Shown here: positions 8,563 through 16,763 of the stretch, in pieces | Layout: each line of letters opens with the position of its first letter | Position numbering within the stretch: position 1 is the first letter of the stretch | Assembly (NCBI GenBank): GCA_963819175.1 | Contig: CAWFVJ010000019.1 | Coordinates: 124,001-188,000 of the forward strand | DNA: 64,000 bases | Reading direction: 5' to 3' | Source of the DNA: CAWBRT01 sp963819175 | GTDB taxonomy: Bacteria; Acidobacteriota; Terriglobia; Terriglobales; Acidobacteriaceae | Translations under genes and position numbers: made by a program | The notes under the pieces: model-generated | Database searches by the model: none | The model's input: only the letters and a program-made list of their open reading frames with translations | What the model was told of the DNA's origin: nothing

Positions 8563-10131
8563 TTGGCCTACAACGACCTCAGAGAGTGGATCATCGCCCT
8601 GGACCGGGCCGGTGAACTGAAGCGCATCAAGGCGGAGAGCGACCCGATTTTGGAGATCGCCGAGATCACCGACCGCGTTTCCAAGTGGGGTTCGCGCGGC
8701 GGCAAAGGGCCGGGAGGTCCGGCGCTGCTCTTCGAAAACGTCAAGGGCTATCCCGGCTCAAAGTTGCTCATCAACCAGTTCGGCTCCGAGCGCCGCATGA
8801 ACCTGGCGCTCAACAGCGACTCGCTCGACGAAATCGCCGGCCGCATCCGCCAGTTCATGGATGTCAAATCGCCGGAGGGCTTCCTCGACAAGGTAAAGAT
8901 GCTGCCGATGCTCGCCGAGATGGGCAGCTTCTTCCCCAAGATTGTCTCCACTGGTCCCTGCAAAGAGGTCATCCGGCGCGGCGACTTCTCGCTCTTCGAC
9001 TTCCCGGTGCTGCAATGCTGGCCGGGGGACGGCGGACGCTTCATCACCCTGCCCTGCGTCATCTCGCGCGACCTCCGCAGCGGCAAGCGCAACGTCGGCA
9101 TGTATCGCATGCAACTCTACGATGCAACCTCGACCGGCATGCACTGGCAGCGCCAAAAAAACGCCGCCGAGCACTATCGCGACCACCTGCGCGCCGCAGC
9201 CGCCGCAGGCGCACCCGATGCGCGCTCGGCTGCCATCGACATGATGGCCCGCTCCGGCGGCGGCTCGCGCATTGCCGAGGGCAAAACCGTGAGCGGCAAG
9301 ATGGAAGTCGCAGTCGCCATCGGCACCGATCCGGCGCTGACCTTCGCCGCTATCGTTCCCGCGCCGCCCGATGTCGAAGAATTCCTGATTGCAGGCTTCC
9401 TGCGCCAGCGCCCCATCGAGCTGGTCAAGTGCGAGACGCTCGACCTGGAGGTTCCGGCCAGCGCGGAGATCGTGCTTGAAGGCTACGTCCAACTCGATGA
9501 GCTGCGCAGCGAAGGCCCCTTTGGCGATCACACCGGCGTCTATTCGCTGGAAGATCTCTATCCGGTCTTCCACGTCACCTGCGTCACGCACCGCAAGAAT
9601 CCCATCTACGCCACCACCATCGTCGGCAAACCGCCGCAGGAAGACGCGTACATGGGCAAGGCCGTCGAGCGCATCTTTCTCCCGCTGATGAAGCTCACCA
9701 TTCCCGAACTGGTCGACATCAATCTGCCGCCCGAGGGCATCTTCCACAACCTGATGATCGTCTCCATCCGCAAGTCCTATCCCGGACAGGCGCGCAAGGT
9801 GATGAACGCCATCTGGTCGCTGGGTCAGGCGATGTTCACCAAGTGCATCGTCGTGCTCGACGAGGACTGCGACGTGCACGACCTGCGCGAGGTCACGCTG
9901 AGGGCGTTCAACAACATCGACCCCGAACGCGACATTCAGTTCACGCTCGGCCCGGTCGATTCGCTCGACCACGCCTCACGCCTGCCCGATTACGGCTCCA
10001 AGATGGGCATCGACGCCACGCGGAAATGGCCGACAGAGGGCTTCGCCCGCCCCTGGCCCGACGAAATCAAAATGTCTCCCGAAATCAAGGAGCGCGTCAC
10101 CAAACGTTGGAAAGACTTCGGCTTAGAATAG
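8563..10131 (+). CDS. UbiD-family prenyl-FMN-dependent decarboxylase
   Basis: 522-residue UbiD-type (de)carboxylase, which acts on aromatic or unsaturated acids with prenylated FMN and a metal. The signature segment EGPFGDHTGVYSLEDLYP near residue 310 and the YATTIVGKPPQED stretch near 348 are clear. TTG is taken as the start because it has CGGAGAG upstream and gives the usual N-terminus (LREWIIALDRAGELKRI). No ubiX partner is nearby. It may act in ubiquinone/menaquinone or aromatic metabolism; the substrate is unresolved. Confidence 0.9.
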   Translation: MAYNDLREWIIALDRAGELKRIKAESDPILEIAEITDRVSKWGSRGGKGPGGPALLFENVKGYPGSKLLINQFGSERRMNLALNSDSLDEIAGRIRQFMDVKSPEGFLDKVKMLPMLAEMGSFFPKIVSTGPCKEVIRRGDFSLFDFPVLQCWPGDGGRFITLPCVISRDLRSGKRNVGMYRMQLYDATSTGMHWQRQKNAAEHYRDHLRAAAAAGAPDARSAAIDMMARSGGGSRIAEGKTVSGKMEVAVAIGTDPALTFAAIVPAPPDVEEFLIAGFLRQRPIELVKCETLDLEVPASAEIVLEGYVQLDELRSEGPFGDHTGVYSLEDLYPVFHVTCVTHRKNPIYATTIVGKPPQEDAYMGKAVERIFLPLMKLTIPELVDINLPPEGIFHNLMIVSIRKSYPGQARKVMNAIWSLGQAMFTKCIVVLDEDCDVHDLREVTLRAFNNIDPERDIQFTLGPVDSLDHASRLPDYGSKMGIDATRKWPTEGFARPWPDEIKMSPEIKERVTKRWKDFGLE

Positions 10132-10158
10132 GGCGCGAAGGCTAGTAGTGCGACTTCG

Positions 10159-10520
10159 AATGTCATTCTGAACGAGCGCAGCGAGCGAAGAATCCCCTAG
10201 CAGCGTCCCACAAGTTCACTGCACAAATTTCCGAAGTGTCATCCTGAGCGCAGCGAAGGATATGCTTTAAAAAATCAAATATGTGCTCAGGTGGCCCACA
10301 TCTGCGCCTGCCGTTGGCGCAAATGTGGGATCGAAGCATGGCTCGAATTACCTACAGTCGGGTGCCCCATGTTCGCCCGCTGTTGGCTAACATGGGGTAG
10401 TTTCTTCGCGTGTTGCTGCCCCAAGCCCGCGTAGCGGGCACAAGATGATAGCCCCAGGCGCAAGCCTGGGGTGCGTATGGAATCTGCATCTCCCAGCCCA
10501 CGTAGCGGGCGTAAGATGAT
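10159..10520. repeat. Cluster of mixed dispersed repeats
   Basis: The 398-base gene-free stretch between ubiD and the thioredoxin gene is filled with repeats. Two TCATYCTGA..GCGAAG units are at 10159-10197 and 10236-10262. A GTGGCCCACAT hairpin is at 10291-10330. A GGGTGCCCCA..GGGGTAG hairpin is at 10360-10408. Two copies of AGCCCRCGTAGCGGGC are at 10424-10449 and 10495-10520. I see no ORF of its own here. Confidence 0.8.
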
Positions 10521-10529
10521 CTCCCGTCT

Positions 10530-11024
10530 CTACATCTTCTGCAAGTAGTCGACGATCTCCGGCGAGGTCCAGGTGACCGCGCCGATGAACTTCCGGCGGA
10601 TGATCCCCTGGCGGTCGATAACGAAAGTTTCCGGGAAGGCAAACGTCCCGTAGAGAGTGTTCGACACGTGCTTGCCGTCGCGTACGGTCAGGACCCCCTG
10701 CATGTGCAGCTTAGTGAATTTCTTGTACGCGTCTTCATCTTCGTCGGTGCTGACGGCCAGGATCACGATCTTGTCGCCCATTTGTTTTTGTAGCGCCACC
10801 AGCGAGGGAATTTCTTCCACGCACGGCGGGCACCAGGTAGCCCAGAAGTTGAGCACCACAGGCTTGCCGCGGAACTGGCTCAAAGTGACCGTGCGATCCG
10901 AATCGGTAACCGAAAAATCGGGAGCGCTGTCGCCAATGCGCGCCGGTTGCGATCCGCGGCGGCAAGCCGTAACCAGGCAAATCGCAAGTAAGGCGAACAA
11001 CAGGATGTAACGATTCAGGCGCAT
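10530..11024 (-). CDS. TlpA/ResA-like thioredoxin-fold lipoprotein
   Basis: Envelope-anchored thiol-disulfide oxidoreductase of 164 residues. The start at 11024 is chosen because GAGGTG lies just upstream and the protein then begins with an n-region and hydrophobic stretch ending in the lipobox LVTAC (Cys21). The redox motif WCPPC is at about 64-68, inside FWATWCPPCVEEIPSL, and the cis-Pro region reads AFPETFVIDRQG. Such proteins reduce apocytochrome c or other envelope thiols. No ccm genes are adjacent, so the partner is unknown. Confidence 0.9.
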   Translation of the reverse strand: MRLNRYILLFALLAICLVTACRRGSQPARIGDSAPDFSVTDSDRTVTLSQFRGKPVVLNFWATWCPPCVEEIPSLVALQKQMGDKIVILAVSTDEDEDAYKKFTKLHMQGVLTVRDGKHVSNTLYGTFAFPETFVIDRQGIIRRKFIGAVTWTSPEIVDYLQKM

Positions 11025-11085
11025 CACACCTCTATAATACAAAATGTAGTGCGTTGTTTTGAGTTTCTCCTGTAGATGAGATCTG

Positions 11086-11189
11086 GTGGCCCACATCCGC
11101 CCGTAGTTGGCGAATGTGGGAATGAAATGAGATTGGTGGCACGGGTGCCCCACGTCCCGTCCCGCTTTTGGACTGACGTGGGGATATTT
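11086..11189 (+). repeat. Two hairpin repeats between divergent genes
   Basis: A GTGGCCCACAT..ATGTGGG hairpin (about 11089-11125) and a GGGTGCCCCACGTCCCGTCC..GGACTGACGTGGGG hairpin (11143-11189) lie between the thioredoxin gene and the glycosyltransferase gene. The inner arm CACGTCC-GGAC..GACGTG differs from neighbouring units yet still pairs. Confidence 0.8.
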
Positions 11190-11211
11190 CCAATTTAGTG
11201 TTCAGCACACC

Positions 11212-12156
11212 ATGAAGCCCGCACCCTCAGCATCGTCCACCACGCAAACGCCGAGGGTGTCGGTCATCATCCCCGCGCGCGACGAGGAGGCCAACATTCG
11301 CCGCTGCCTCCGCTCGATTCTTGCGCAGAAGGGAATAGCTTTCCAGGTGATCGTGGTGGACGATCACTCCACCGACCGCACCGCCGAAATCGCCCGTCAG
11401 CTTGCGCAAGAATTCTCAGCTCAACCCGGAGCGCCGAGCGCAATCGTCATCGCGGCTCGTCGTCCGCTGCCCGCGGGCTGGACCGGCAAAGCCAACGCGC
11501 TCTGCAGCGCCGTTCCGCTTGCCCGCGGCGATTGGTTGCTGTTCACCGACGCCGACACCGAACACGCGCCCGGTTCGCTGGCTGCGGCAGTTCAAGAAGC
11601 CGAGCACCACGGCGCGGACTTGTTTTCGCTCTCTCCCGAGCAGGAGGTCGAAGGCCTATGGGAGCGGGCGCTGATGCCGGTCATTTTTTCGGAGCTGGCG
11701 ACCACATTCCGTCCGCGCGATGTCTCCGATCCTGCAAAGCCGATAGCGGCGGCCAATGGCCAGTACCTGTTGATCCGGCGCAGCGTCTACCAAGAGGTTG
11801 GCGGGCACGCCGCCGTCGCCGCAGATTTGCTCGAAGATGTTGCCCTGGCGCGCAGAGTGAAGAGCGCCGGACGCGTCCTGCGCTTCCGCTTGGGCAAGGG
11901 TATGGTCCGCACCCGCATGTATCGCGGCCTGCAGCAGATGCGCGAGGGATGGACCAAGAATCTTGCGTTGCTGTTTCCCGACGCAAGCAGCCTCGCATGC
12001 CGTCGTATGGCGGAGTTCGTCGTGCTCGTGGCGCTGCCGCCGGCGGCCGCTCGGCGCATGGATTGCGAAAGCCGGTCCGGTTCGCTATGCGCTCTTGGGC
12101 GCCGCAGCCGCAGCCTGGGGAAATTTCCTGCTGCGCACGCGCCGGGCGCATTTTGA
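11212..12156 (+). CDS. Family 2 glycosyltransferase, C-terminal frame broken
   Basis: GT-A fold glycosyltransferase. It has VSVIIPARDEEANI near residue 15, the nucleotide-sugar Asp motif VVDDHSTDRT near 46, metal-binding FTDADTEH near 105, and the catalytic region LLEDVALARRVK near 205. From about base 12040 the frame goes wrong: the membrane-associated C-terminus typical of this group (AWIAKAGPVRYALLGAAAAA through GWKGRDY) lies in the +1 frame, 12050-12275 and beyond. A one-base indel between about 12033 and 12060 would restore one protein running to 12451. It is likely an inner-membrane glycosyltransferase; the acceptor is unknown. Confidence 0.85.
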   Translation: MKPAPSASSTTQTPRVSVIIPARDEEANIRRCLRSILAQKGIAFQVIVVDDHSTDRTAEIARQLAQEFSAQPGAPSAIVIAARRPLPAGWTGKANALCSAVPLARGDWLLFTDADTEHAPGSLAAAVQEAEHHGADLFSLSPEQEVEGLWERALMPVIFSELATTFRPRDVSDPAKPIAAANGQYLLIRRSVYQEVGGHAAVAADLLEDVALARRVKSAGRVLRFRLGKGMVRTRMYRGLQQMREGWTKNLALLFPDASSLACRRMAEFVVLVALPPAAARRMDCESRSGSLCALGRRSRSLGKFPAAHAPGAF

Positions 12157-12431
12157 CCCGCTCTCCACCGCGCTGGCATTCTGCGGACTGCCGCTCTTCG
12201 CCGGCCTGCTGCTGCGCTCCGCCAGAGCGCATCGCGACGGCCACGTGGGATGGAAAGGACGCGACTATTGCGTTTCGCCCGCATCTGCCACAATAGAGGA
12301 GGATCGTGCTCGGGCCGTTCCAGATTCTTTAAGTGGTGCGGCTTTAGCCGCGCCGTCCAGAGTCAATAAGAGCTGCGGGCATTTAGCCCCAGAGGCTAGC
12401 GCGCCGTTATCAGGATATGTGAAGAATCACT

Positions 12432-12842
12432 ATGATCTACTTAACGCGTAAGTGCGAATTTTCGGCATCGCATTACTACCACAATCCGGAGCTGAGTCCG
12501 GAAGAGAACCGCCGGCTCTACGGCAAGTGCGCCAATCTGAATGGACACGGCCACAACTACACCTTGGAGGTGACGCTCCGCGGCGAAGTCGATCCCACCA
12601 CCGGTTTTGTGATCGACCTGAAAGACCTGAAAGAAATCATGAACCGCGAGGTCGTCGAAACCTTGGACCATCGGCATCTCAACAAGGAGGTTGCCGAGTT
12701 CGCGCGGCGGAATCCCACCACGGAAAATATCGCCGTCTACATCTGGCAGCGGCTCGAGCCGAAGCTGAAAATCGCGAAGCTGCATCGCGTGCGGGTCTAT
12801 GAGAATCATGACCTGTTCGTCGATTTCTTAGGGGAAGCATGA
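12432..12842 (+). CDS. 6-pyruvoyl-tetrahydropterin synthase family protein, copy 1
   Basis: 136-residue PTPS/QueD-fold enzyme acting on dihydroneopterin triphosphate. Zn ligands His14, His39 and His41 lie in SASH and GHGHNY. The catalytic Cys33 is in YGKCANLNGHGHNY, and DHRHLN near residue 78 and a late Glu in VYENHD complete the active site. The GKC..GHGHNY spacing resembles animal PTPS as much as QueD. The next gene, a paralog, overlaps by 4 bases, and folE follows, so this is a pterin operon (tetrahydropterin, folate or queuosine branch). Confidence 0.9.
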   Translation: MIYLTRKCEFSASHYYHNPELSPEENRRLYGKCANLNGHGHNYTLEVTLRGEVDPTTGFVIDLKDLKEIMNREVVETLDHRHLNKEVAEFARRNPTTENIAVYIWQRLEPKLKIAKLHRVRVYENHDLFVDFLGEA

Positions 12843-13339
12843 AGGCGTATCTCACCAAGCGATACTGGCTTTCGGCGTCGCATCGCCTGCACTCGGAAAA
12901 GCTCACCGAAGAGCAGAACCGCGCCACCTACGGCAAGTGCAACAATCCCTACGGACATGGGCACAACTATGCCGTCGAGGTTACGGTGGGCGGGCAAATC
13001 GATCCGGCCAGCGGCATGATCTGCGATCTCGGCGAATTGGATTGCGTTGTCACCCGCGAGGTGCTGGAGCGCTTCGATCACCAGAACCTCAACTGCCTGC
13101 CTGAGTTTCGCGAGGCGGTGCCCACCAGCGAGAACCTCTGTAAAACGATCTACCAGATTTTGAAGCTGCGCTTCCGTGCGGCTCATCTCGAAAAGGTACG
13201 GCTCGAAGAGACATCGATGAACAGCTTTGAATATTCCGGGGCCCCCAGCGAAGCCGGGGCCCCCGGCGCGCCAACGCTGGGGTGGAAGCCCGCTGTCGGC
13301 TTGCTGGGGTGGTCAGGCGGCGAGGAGAGCAGCCGGTGA
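12839..13339 (+). CDS. 6-pyruvoyl-tetrahydropterin synthase family protein, copy 2
   Basis: Second PTPS/QueD-fold protein, directly overlapping copy 1 (ATGA). His15, Cys34, His40 and His42 are conserved in SASHRLH and YGKCNNPYGHGHNY; FDHQNLN and LEETSMN keep the remaining active-site positions. The core ends near residue 135. The last 30 or so residues, rich in Gly, Pro and Ala, are encoded by a GGGGCCCCCAGCGAAGCCGG-type repeat (13238-13320), so the original stop has been lost. The two copies may form different oligomers or do different pterin steps. Confidence 0.88.
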   Translation: MKAYLTKRYWLSASHRLHSEKLTEEQNRATYGKCNNPYGHGHNYAVEVTVGGQIDPASGMICDLGELDCVVTREVLERFDHQNLNCLPEFREAVPTSENLCKTIYQILKLRFRAAHLEKVRLEETSMNSFEYSGAPSEAGAPGAPTLGWKPAVGLLGWSGGEESSR

Positions 13340-13374
13340 GGCGAAGTCGCAACCATGCGGAATTCGAGGGTGCA

Positions 13375-14016
13375 ATGAAAGACGTGACGAATGTTGTTCC
13401 GGCCGACCCGGCCAACGGTCTCGGCGGCAATCATCTCCCGGCGCTGTCCAGCGCCGGCATGGAGACATTGATCCGTGAAATGCTGACGAGACTTGGCGAA
13501 GACCCCGAGCGCGAGGGCCTGCTGCGTACCCCTGAGCGCGTTCACCGCTCCCTGGAGTTCCTGACCAAGGGATACAACGAGGACCCTCACACGCTGCTCA
13601 ATGGCGCACTCTTCACCGTCGAATACGATGAGATGGTGATCGTCAAGGACATCGAGATGTTCAGCCTCTGCGAGCATCACATGCTGCCCTTTTTCGGCAA
13701 GGTCCACGTCGCCTACATTCCCAACGGCAAGGTGATCGGGCTCAGCAAGATTCCCCGGCTGGTCGAGATTTTCGCCCGCCGCTTGCAGGTACAGGAACGC
13801 CTGACCACGCAGATCGCGGAGACCATTCAGGATGTCATTCAACCGCAGGGTGTCGGCGTCGTCATTGAAGCGCGCCACCTGTGCATGATGATGCGCGGTG
13901 TGGAAAAACAGCACTCTGCCGCGGTCACCTCAGCCATGCTGGGCGCCTTCCGCGATCTCGATACGCGCAGTGAGTTTCTGTCGCTGATTCGCCACAAAGA
14001 ACCCAGCGACTACTAG
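13375..14016 (+). CDS. folE: GTP cyclohydrolase I
   Basis: Converts GTP to 7,8-dihydroneopterin triphosphate and formate, the first step of folate and tetrahydropterin synthesis. The 213-residue product has the Zn ligands Cys99, His102 and Cys170 (SLCEHHMLPF and ARHLCMMMRG), with the same Cys-Cys spacing as E. coli FolE. The ATG at 13375 is preceded by GAGGG and gives the usual length; an upstream in-frame ATG at 13282 lies in the previous gene. Located directly after the two PTPS genes, it supplies their substrate. Confidence 0.96.
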   Translation: MKDVTNVVPADPANGLGGNHLPALSSAGMETLIREMLTRLGEDPEREGLLRTPERVHRSLEFLTKGYNEDPHTLLNGALFTVEYDEMVIVKDIEMFSLCEHHMLPFFGKVHVAYIPNGKVIGLSKIPRLVEIFARRLQVQERLTTQIAETIQDVIQPQGVGVVIEARHLCMMMRGVEKQHSAAVTSAMLGAFRDLDTRSEFLSLIRHKEPSDY

Positions 14017-14045
14017 CCAAACCCGTCGTACACGCCCCAGCGATC

Positions 14046-14370
14046 GGGTGCCTCATTCAAGCGAAGCTTGGGTGGGGCTTTCGTTTGGTCGCTAAGGCTG
14101 TTTCACGTTAGACGTTTCTCGTTAGTCGGTTTCGGTGATCTTTTTTCGGGTGCCCCAGGTTCGCCCGTCGTTGGCTAACCTGGGGTAGTTTCTTCGTGCG
14201 GAATAGTGAACCATGCGGTCCACGTTGATTTGGTGGCCCACATTTGCCGGGTGCCCCATCCTTAGCCCGTCGTTGGCTAACCTGGGGTAGTTTCTTCGTG
14301 CGGAGTAGTGAACTAGGCGATCCACATTGATTTGGTGGCCCACATTTGCCCGCAGTTGGCTAATGTGGGA
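14046..14370 (+). repeat. Four or five hairpin repeats between folE and an SDR gene
   Basis: This 396-base gene-free stretch carries a CCTCATTCAAGC hairpin (14046-14082), a TGCCCCAGGTT..AACCTGGGG hairpin (14148-14194), a nested pair near 14229-14300 sharing a TTGGTGGCCCACATTTGCC start, and a GTGGCCCACATTTGCCC hairpin (14334-14370). The segment GAACYAKGCGRTCCAC..TTGATTTGGTGGCCCAC is itself duplicated. Confidence 0.8.
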
Positions 14371-14412
14371 TCGAAAAGCGTTAGACTCTTCCCTTGGTGT
14401 ATCCTCCGAACC

Positions 14413-15195
14413 ATGGCGCGCAAAAGCACTAAGCCCACGGCAGCAACCAGACAGGCACGCACGCGGCGCAAGCCGGCGGGCGCTGACGGCGCGGCTCCCT
14501 TGCGTGGCAAAGTCGCGCTCGTCACCGGCGGGAACCGTGGCATAGGCTTCGCCATCGCTCAGGCTCTCGTCGAGGCCGGAGCTTCCGTCGTCATCACCGG
14601 ACGCGATGAGCGCGCATTGCAGACGGCTGCTGCCCGCCTGCCGAAAGCGCGCGCGCTTCACTGCGACGTTCGCGACCCACATTCCGTCGAGCGGCTTTTC
14701 CACGTCATCGGCGAAAAGTTCGGCAGCCTCGACATCCTGGTGAATAACGCGGGCCTCGCGCATCCCAACCGGGAAATTGCCAAACTCCCTCTAGCCGAAT
14801 GGCAGGAAGTGATTGAAACCAATCTGACCGGATTGTTTCTGGTGACGCGGGCGGCGCTGCTGCTGATGCAGGGCGGCGGCACCATCGTCAACAATCTTTC
14901 CGTGGCCGCGCGGACGATCTTCCCGGGGATGGCGGCCTACACCGCATCCAAGCACGGCGCGCTGGGCTTCACCCAAACCTTGCGCGAGGAGTTGCGACCC
15001 CGGCAGATCCGTGTCATTGCCCTGATGCCGGGCGCCACCGACACGGCCATCTGGGATCAGATCTGGCCCGACGCTCCGAGGCACAAAATGATAACGCCGC
15101 AGACGGTCGCCAAGGCCCTGCTTGCCGCCATCCTGTTGCCCGCCAACGCCACGCTCTCCGAATTGGTAATCACCCCAACCGGCGGCGCGCTCTGA
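14413..15195 (+). CDS. Short-chain dehydrogenase/reductase
   Basis: SDR of 260 residues with a basic N-terminal leader (about 35 residues rich in Arg, Lys and Ala) before the Rossmann fold. TGGNRGIG is near residue 42, NNAGLAHPN near 112, and the catalytic YTASK near 176. The ATG at 14413 is chosen because the upstream in-frame ATG at 14332 lies inside a hairpin repeat. Its position after PTPS-PTPS-folE would suit a sepiapterin-reductase-like role, but nothing in the sequence proves this. Confidence 0.85.
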   Translation: MARKSTKPTAATRQARTRRKPAGADGAAPLRGKVALVTGGNRGIGFAIAQALVEAGASVVITGRDERALQTAAARLPKARALHCDVRDPHSVERLFHVIGEKFGSLDILVNNAGLAHPNREIAKLPLAEWQEVIETNLTGLFLVTRAALLLMQGGGTIVNNLSVAARTIFPGMAAYTASKHGALGFTQTLREELRPRQIRVIALMPGATDTAIWDQIWPDAPRHKMITPQTVAKALLAAILLPANATLSELVITPTGGAL

Positions 15196-15207
15196 GCCGG
15201 GCGTCCA

Positions 15208-15339
15208 CATTGATTTGGTGGCCCACATTTGCCCGCCGTCGGCTAATGTGGGGTGGAAGCGCTGGTGCCCCATATCTGCTGTAGTTAGCCGGGTGCCCCA
15301 CCCTTTCGCCTGCTTTTGGCGAAGGGTGGGTAATTTCTT
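15208..15339 (+). repeat. Hairpin repeats downstream of the SDR gene
   Basis: A GTGGCCCACATTTGCCC hairpin (about 15218-15253) and a GGGTGCCCCACCCTTTCGCC hairpin (15290-15339) lie between convergent genes. Between them is a degenerate TGCCCCATATCTGC fragment without its right arm. Confidence 0.75.
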
Positions 15340-15374
15340 ACGCTAACCCCAGTTAGTTTTTTAAAAACCGCTCA

Positions 15375-16235
15375 TCATCCCAGCACCAGTCCGGCTACTC
15401 CCGAAGCGATCAACACCGATCCGAATATCCGCTGTTTCGCCTTGCCTTCATGCAGCAGCTTCGTCCCAAAGTATGCGCCGATCATCATCGACATCTCGCG
15501 TGCGGGCGCAATGTGGCTGACCGGCGCAATCCGCATGGCATACAACACCAGGATGTATGCCAGCGGCGTAAGCACCATGATTCCAAGCGCCTCTTTCCAG
15601 CAGCGCGCAAACTCCGCCGGAATCGTCGCGCGCTCGCGCCAGCCTCTGTAGGAAAACACGACGGCGCGAAAAATATTCTCGGCATAATCCACCAGGATCG
15701 GCGAGAGCAGCAGCACCTTGACGGAATAGCCGTCCACAATGGTGTAGCAGGCTATGGTGAGGCCGGTCATCGTCCCCCAAAAGAGTCCGGCGCGACCGGC
15801 GCCGCCGCTGAAGATTCGCGCTCCGTCCGAGATCACCAGGATTCCGCAGACCACCAGCAGAGCGCCGCCGATGGCAATCACCGTTGGACGCTCGTGCAGC
15901 ACCAGAATGGCTCCGCCGAAGGAGAACAGTGGGCCGGTGCCTCGTGCCAACGGGTAAACCACCGACAAATCTCCCGCCCGATACCCTCGCTGCAGCGCCT
16001 CAAAATAACAGACGTGCACCAAGCCGGTCGCAAGCAGGAAAACCACGGCCTTGGCGCCGATCTTCGGCCAATCGTCGCGCAACACCCAGATCGCGAAGGG
16101 AAACAGAACGATCGATGCGCCGATGCATACGAACCACATCAGGTGGCGGCAATCGGCGGCCCGCTTGGCCAGCAGATTCCATGTGGAATGACAGAATGCA
16201 GCGATGATGATCAGAACAAGAGCTGTAATCGACAC
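15375..16235 (-). CDS. EamA-family (DMT superfamily) membrane transporter
   Basis: 286-residue integral membrane protein with about ten hydrophobic helices in two EamA-like halves. N-terminal HSTWNLLAKRA, then YFEALQRGYRAGDLSVVYPLARG (typical mid-repeat), and a second half containing APVSHIAPAREMSMMIGAYFG. Such proteins export or import small metabolites. Start is GTG at 16235 with no close Shine-Dalgarno. No neighbour indicates the substrate. Confidence 0.88.
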   Translation of the reverse strand: MSITALVLIIIAAFCHSTWNLLAKRAADCRHLMWFVCIGASIVLFPFAIWVLRDDWPKIGAKAVVFLLATGLVHVCYFEALQRGYRAGDLSVVYPLARGTGPLFSFGGAILVLHERPTVIAIGGALLVVCGILVISDGARIFSGGAGRAGLFWGTMTGLTIACYTIVDGYSVKVLLLSPILVDYAENIFRAVVFSYRGWRERATIPAEFARCWKEALGIMVLTPLAYILVLYAMRIAPVSHIAPAREMSMMIGAYFGTKLLHEGKAKQRIFGSVLIASGVAGLVLG

Positions 16236-16352
16236 GGGTACGCTAGGTCGAACTCCCCAAAGAAATTTTCTGAAGTTTGTCTGCGTTAAGCAGCAAACTT
16301 ACAGAGCGCAGCCGCGACTGTCAAGCAACCCTCCACACGTGGTTAGGTATCG

Positions 16353-16746
16353 CAGGTGGCCCACATTTGCCCGCTGTTGGCTAATGTGGGGTCGGTTGCG
16401 GGTGCCCCATCCTTTCGCCTGTCTTTGGCGAAGGGCAGGTGGCCCACATTTGCCCGCAGTTGGCTAATGTGGGGTCGGTTGCGGGTGCCCCATCCTTTCC
16501 CCTGTCTTTGGCGAAGGGTGGGTAGTTTCTTTCCGAATCGTGCAGCCGCTTTCGGGATGCGGGTGCCCCATCCTTTCGCCTGTTTTTGGCGAAGGGTGGG
16601 GTAGTTTCTTTAACTCTAGCAAGCTGCTGAAGAACTCTTCTCCGAGGGTGTCATCCTGAGCGAAGTTCGGCAAAGCCGAACGCAGTCGAAGGACCCCTAC
16701 TCGAATAGGTGGCCCACATTTGCCCGCTGTTGGCTAATGTGGGATA
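16353..16746 (+). repeat. Dense array of hairpin repeats
   Basis: This is the main part of a 528-base gene-free stretch. It holds alternating hairpins of two arm types: GTGGCCCACATTTGCCC..GGCTAATGTGGG (about 16355-16392, 16438-16476, 16709-16746) and GGGTGCCCCATCCTTTC..GAAGGGTGGG (about 16399-16437, 16479-16531, 16559-16611). A TCATCCTGAGCGAAG unit is near 16650. The first two pairs form a near-exact direct duplication of about 80 bases. All units point the same way. Confidence 0.85.
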
Positions 16747-16763
16747 GATCGCAAGCTCTCCCT

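Noticed and set aside
8758..9972. 404-codon minus-strand open frame opposite ubiD
   Set aside because: Antisense shadow of the UbiD gene with no recognisable domain; UbiD is well supported.
11532..12296. 254-codon plus-strand ORF overlapping the glycosyltransferase
   Set aside because: Arg-rich out-of-frame translation; the glycosyltransferase motifs are in the other frame.
16353..16746. CRISPR-like array
   Set aside because: Repeats alternate between two hairpin types, have irregular spacing and near-identical spacers, and no cas genes are present.
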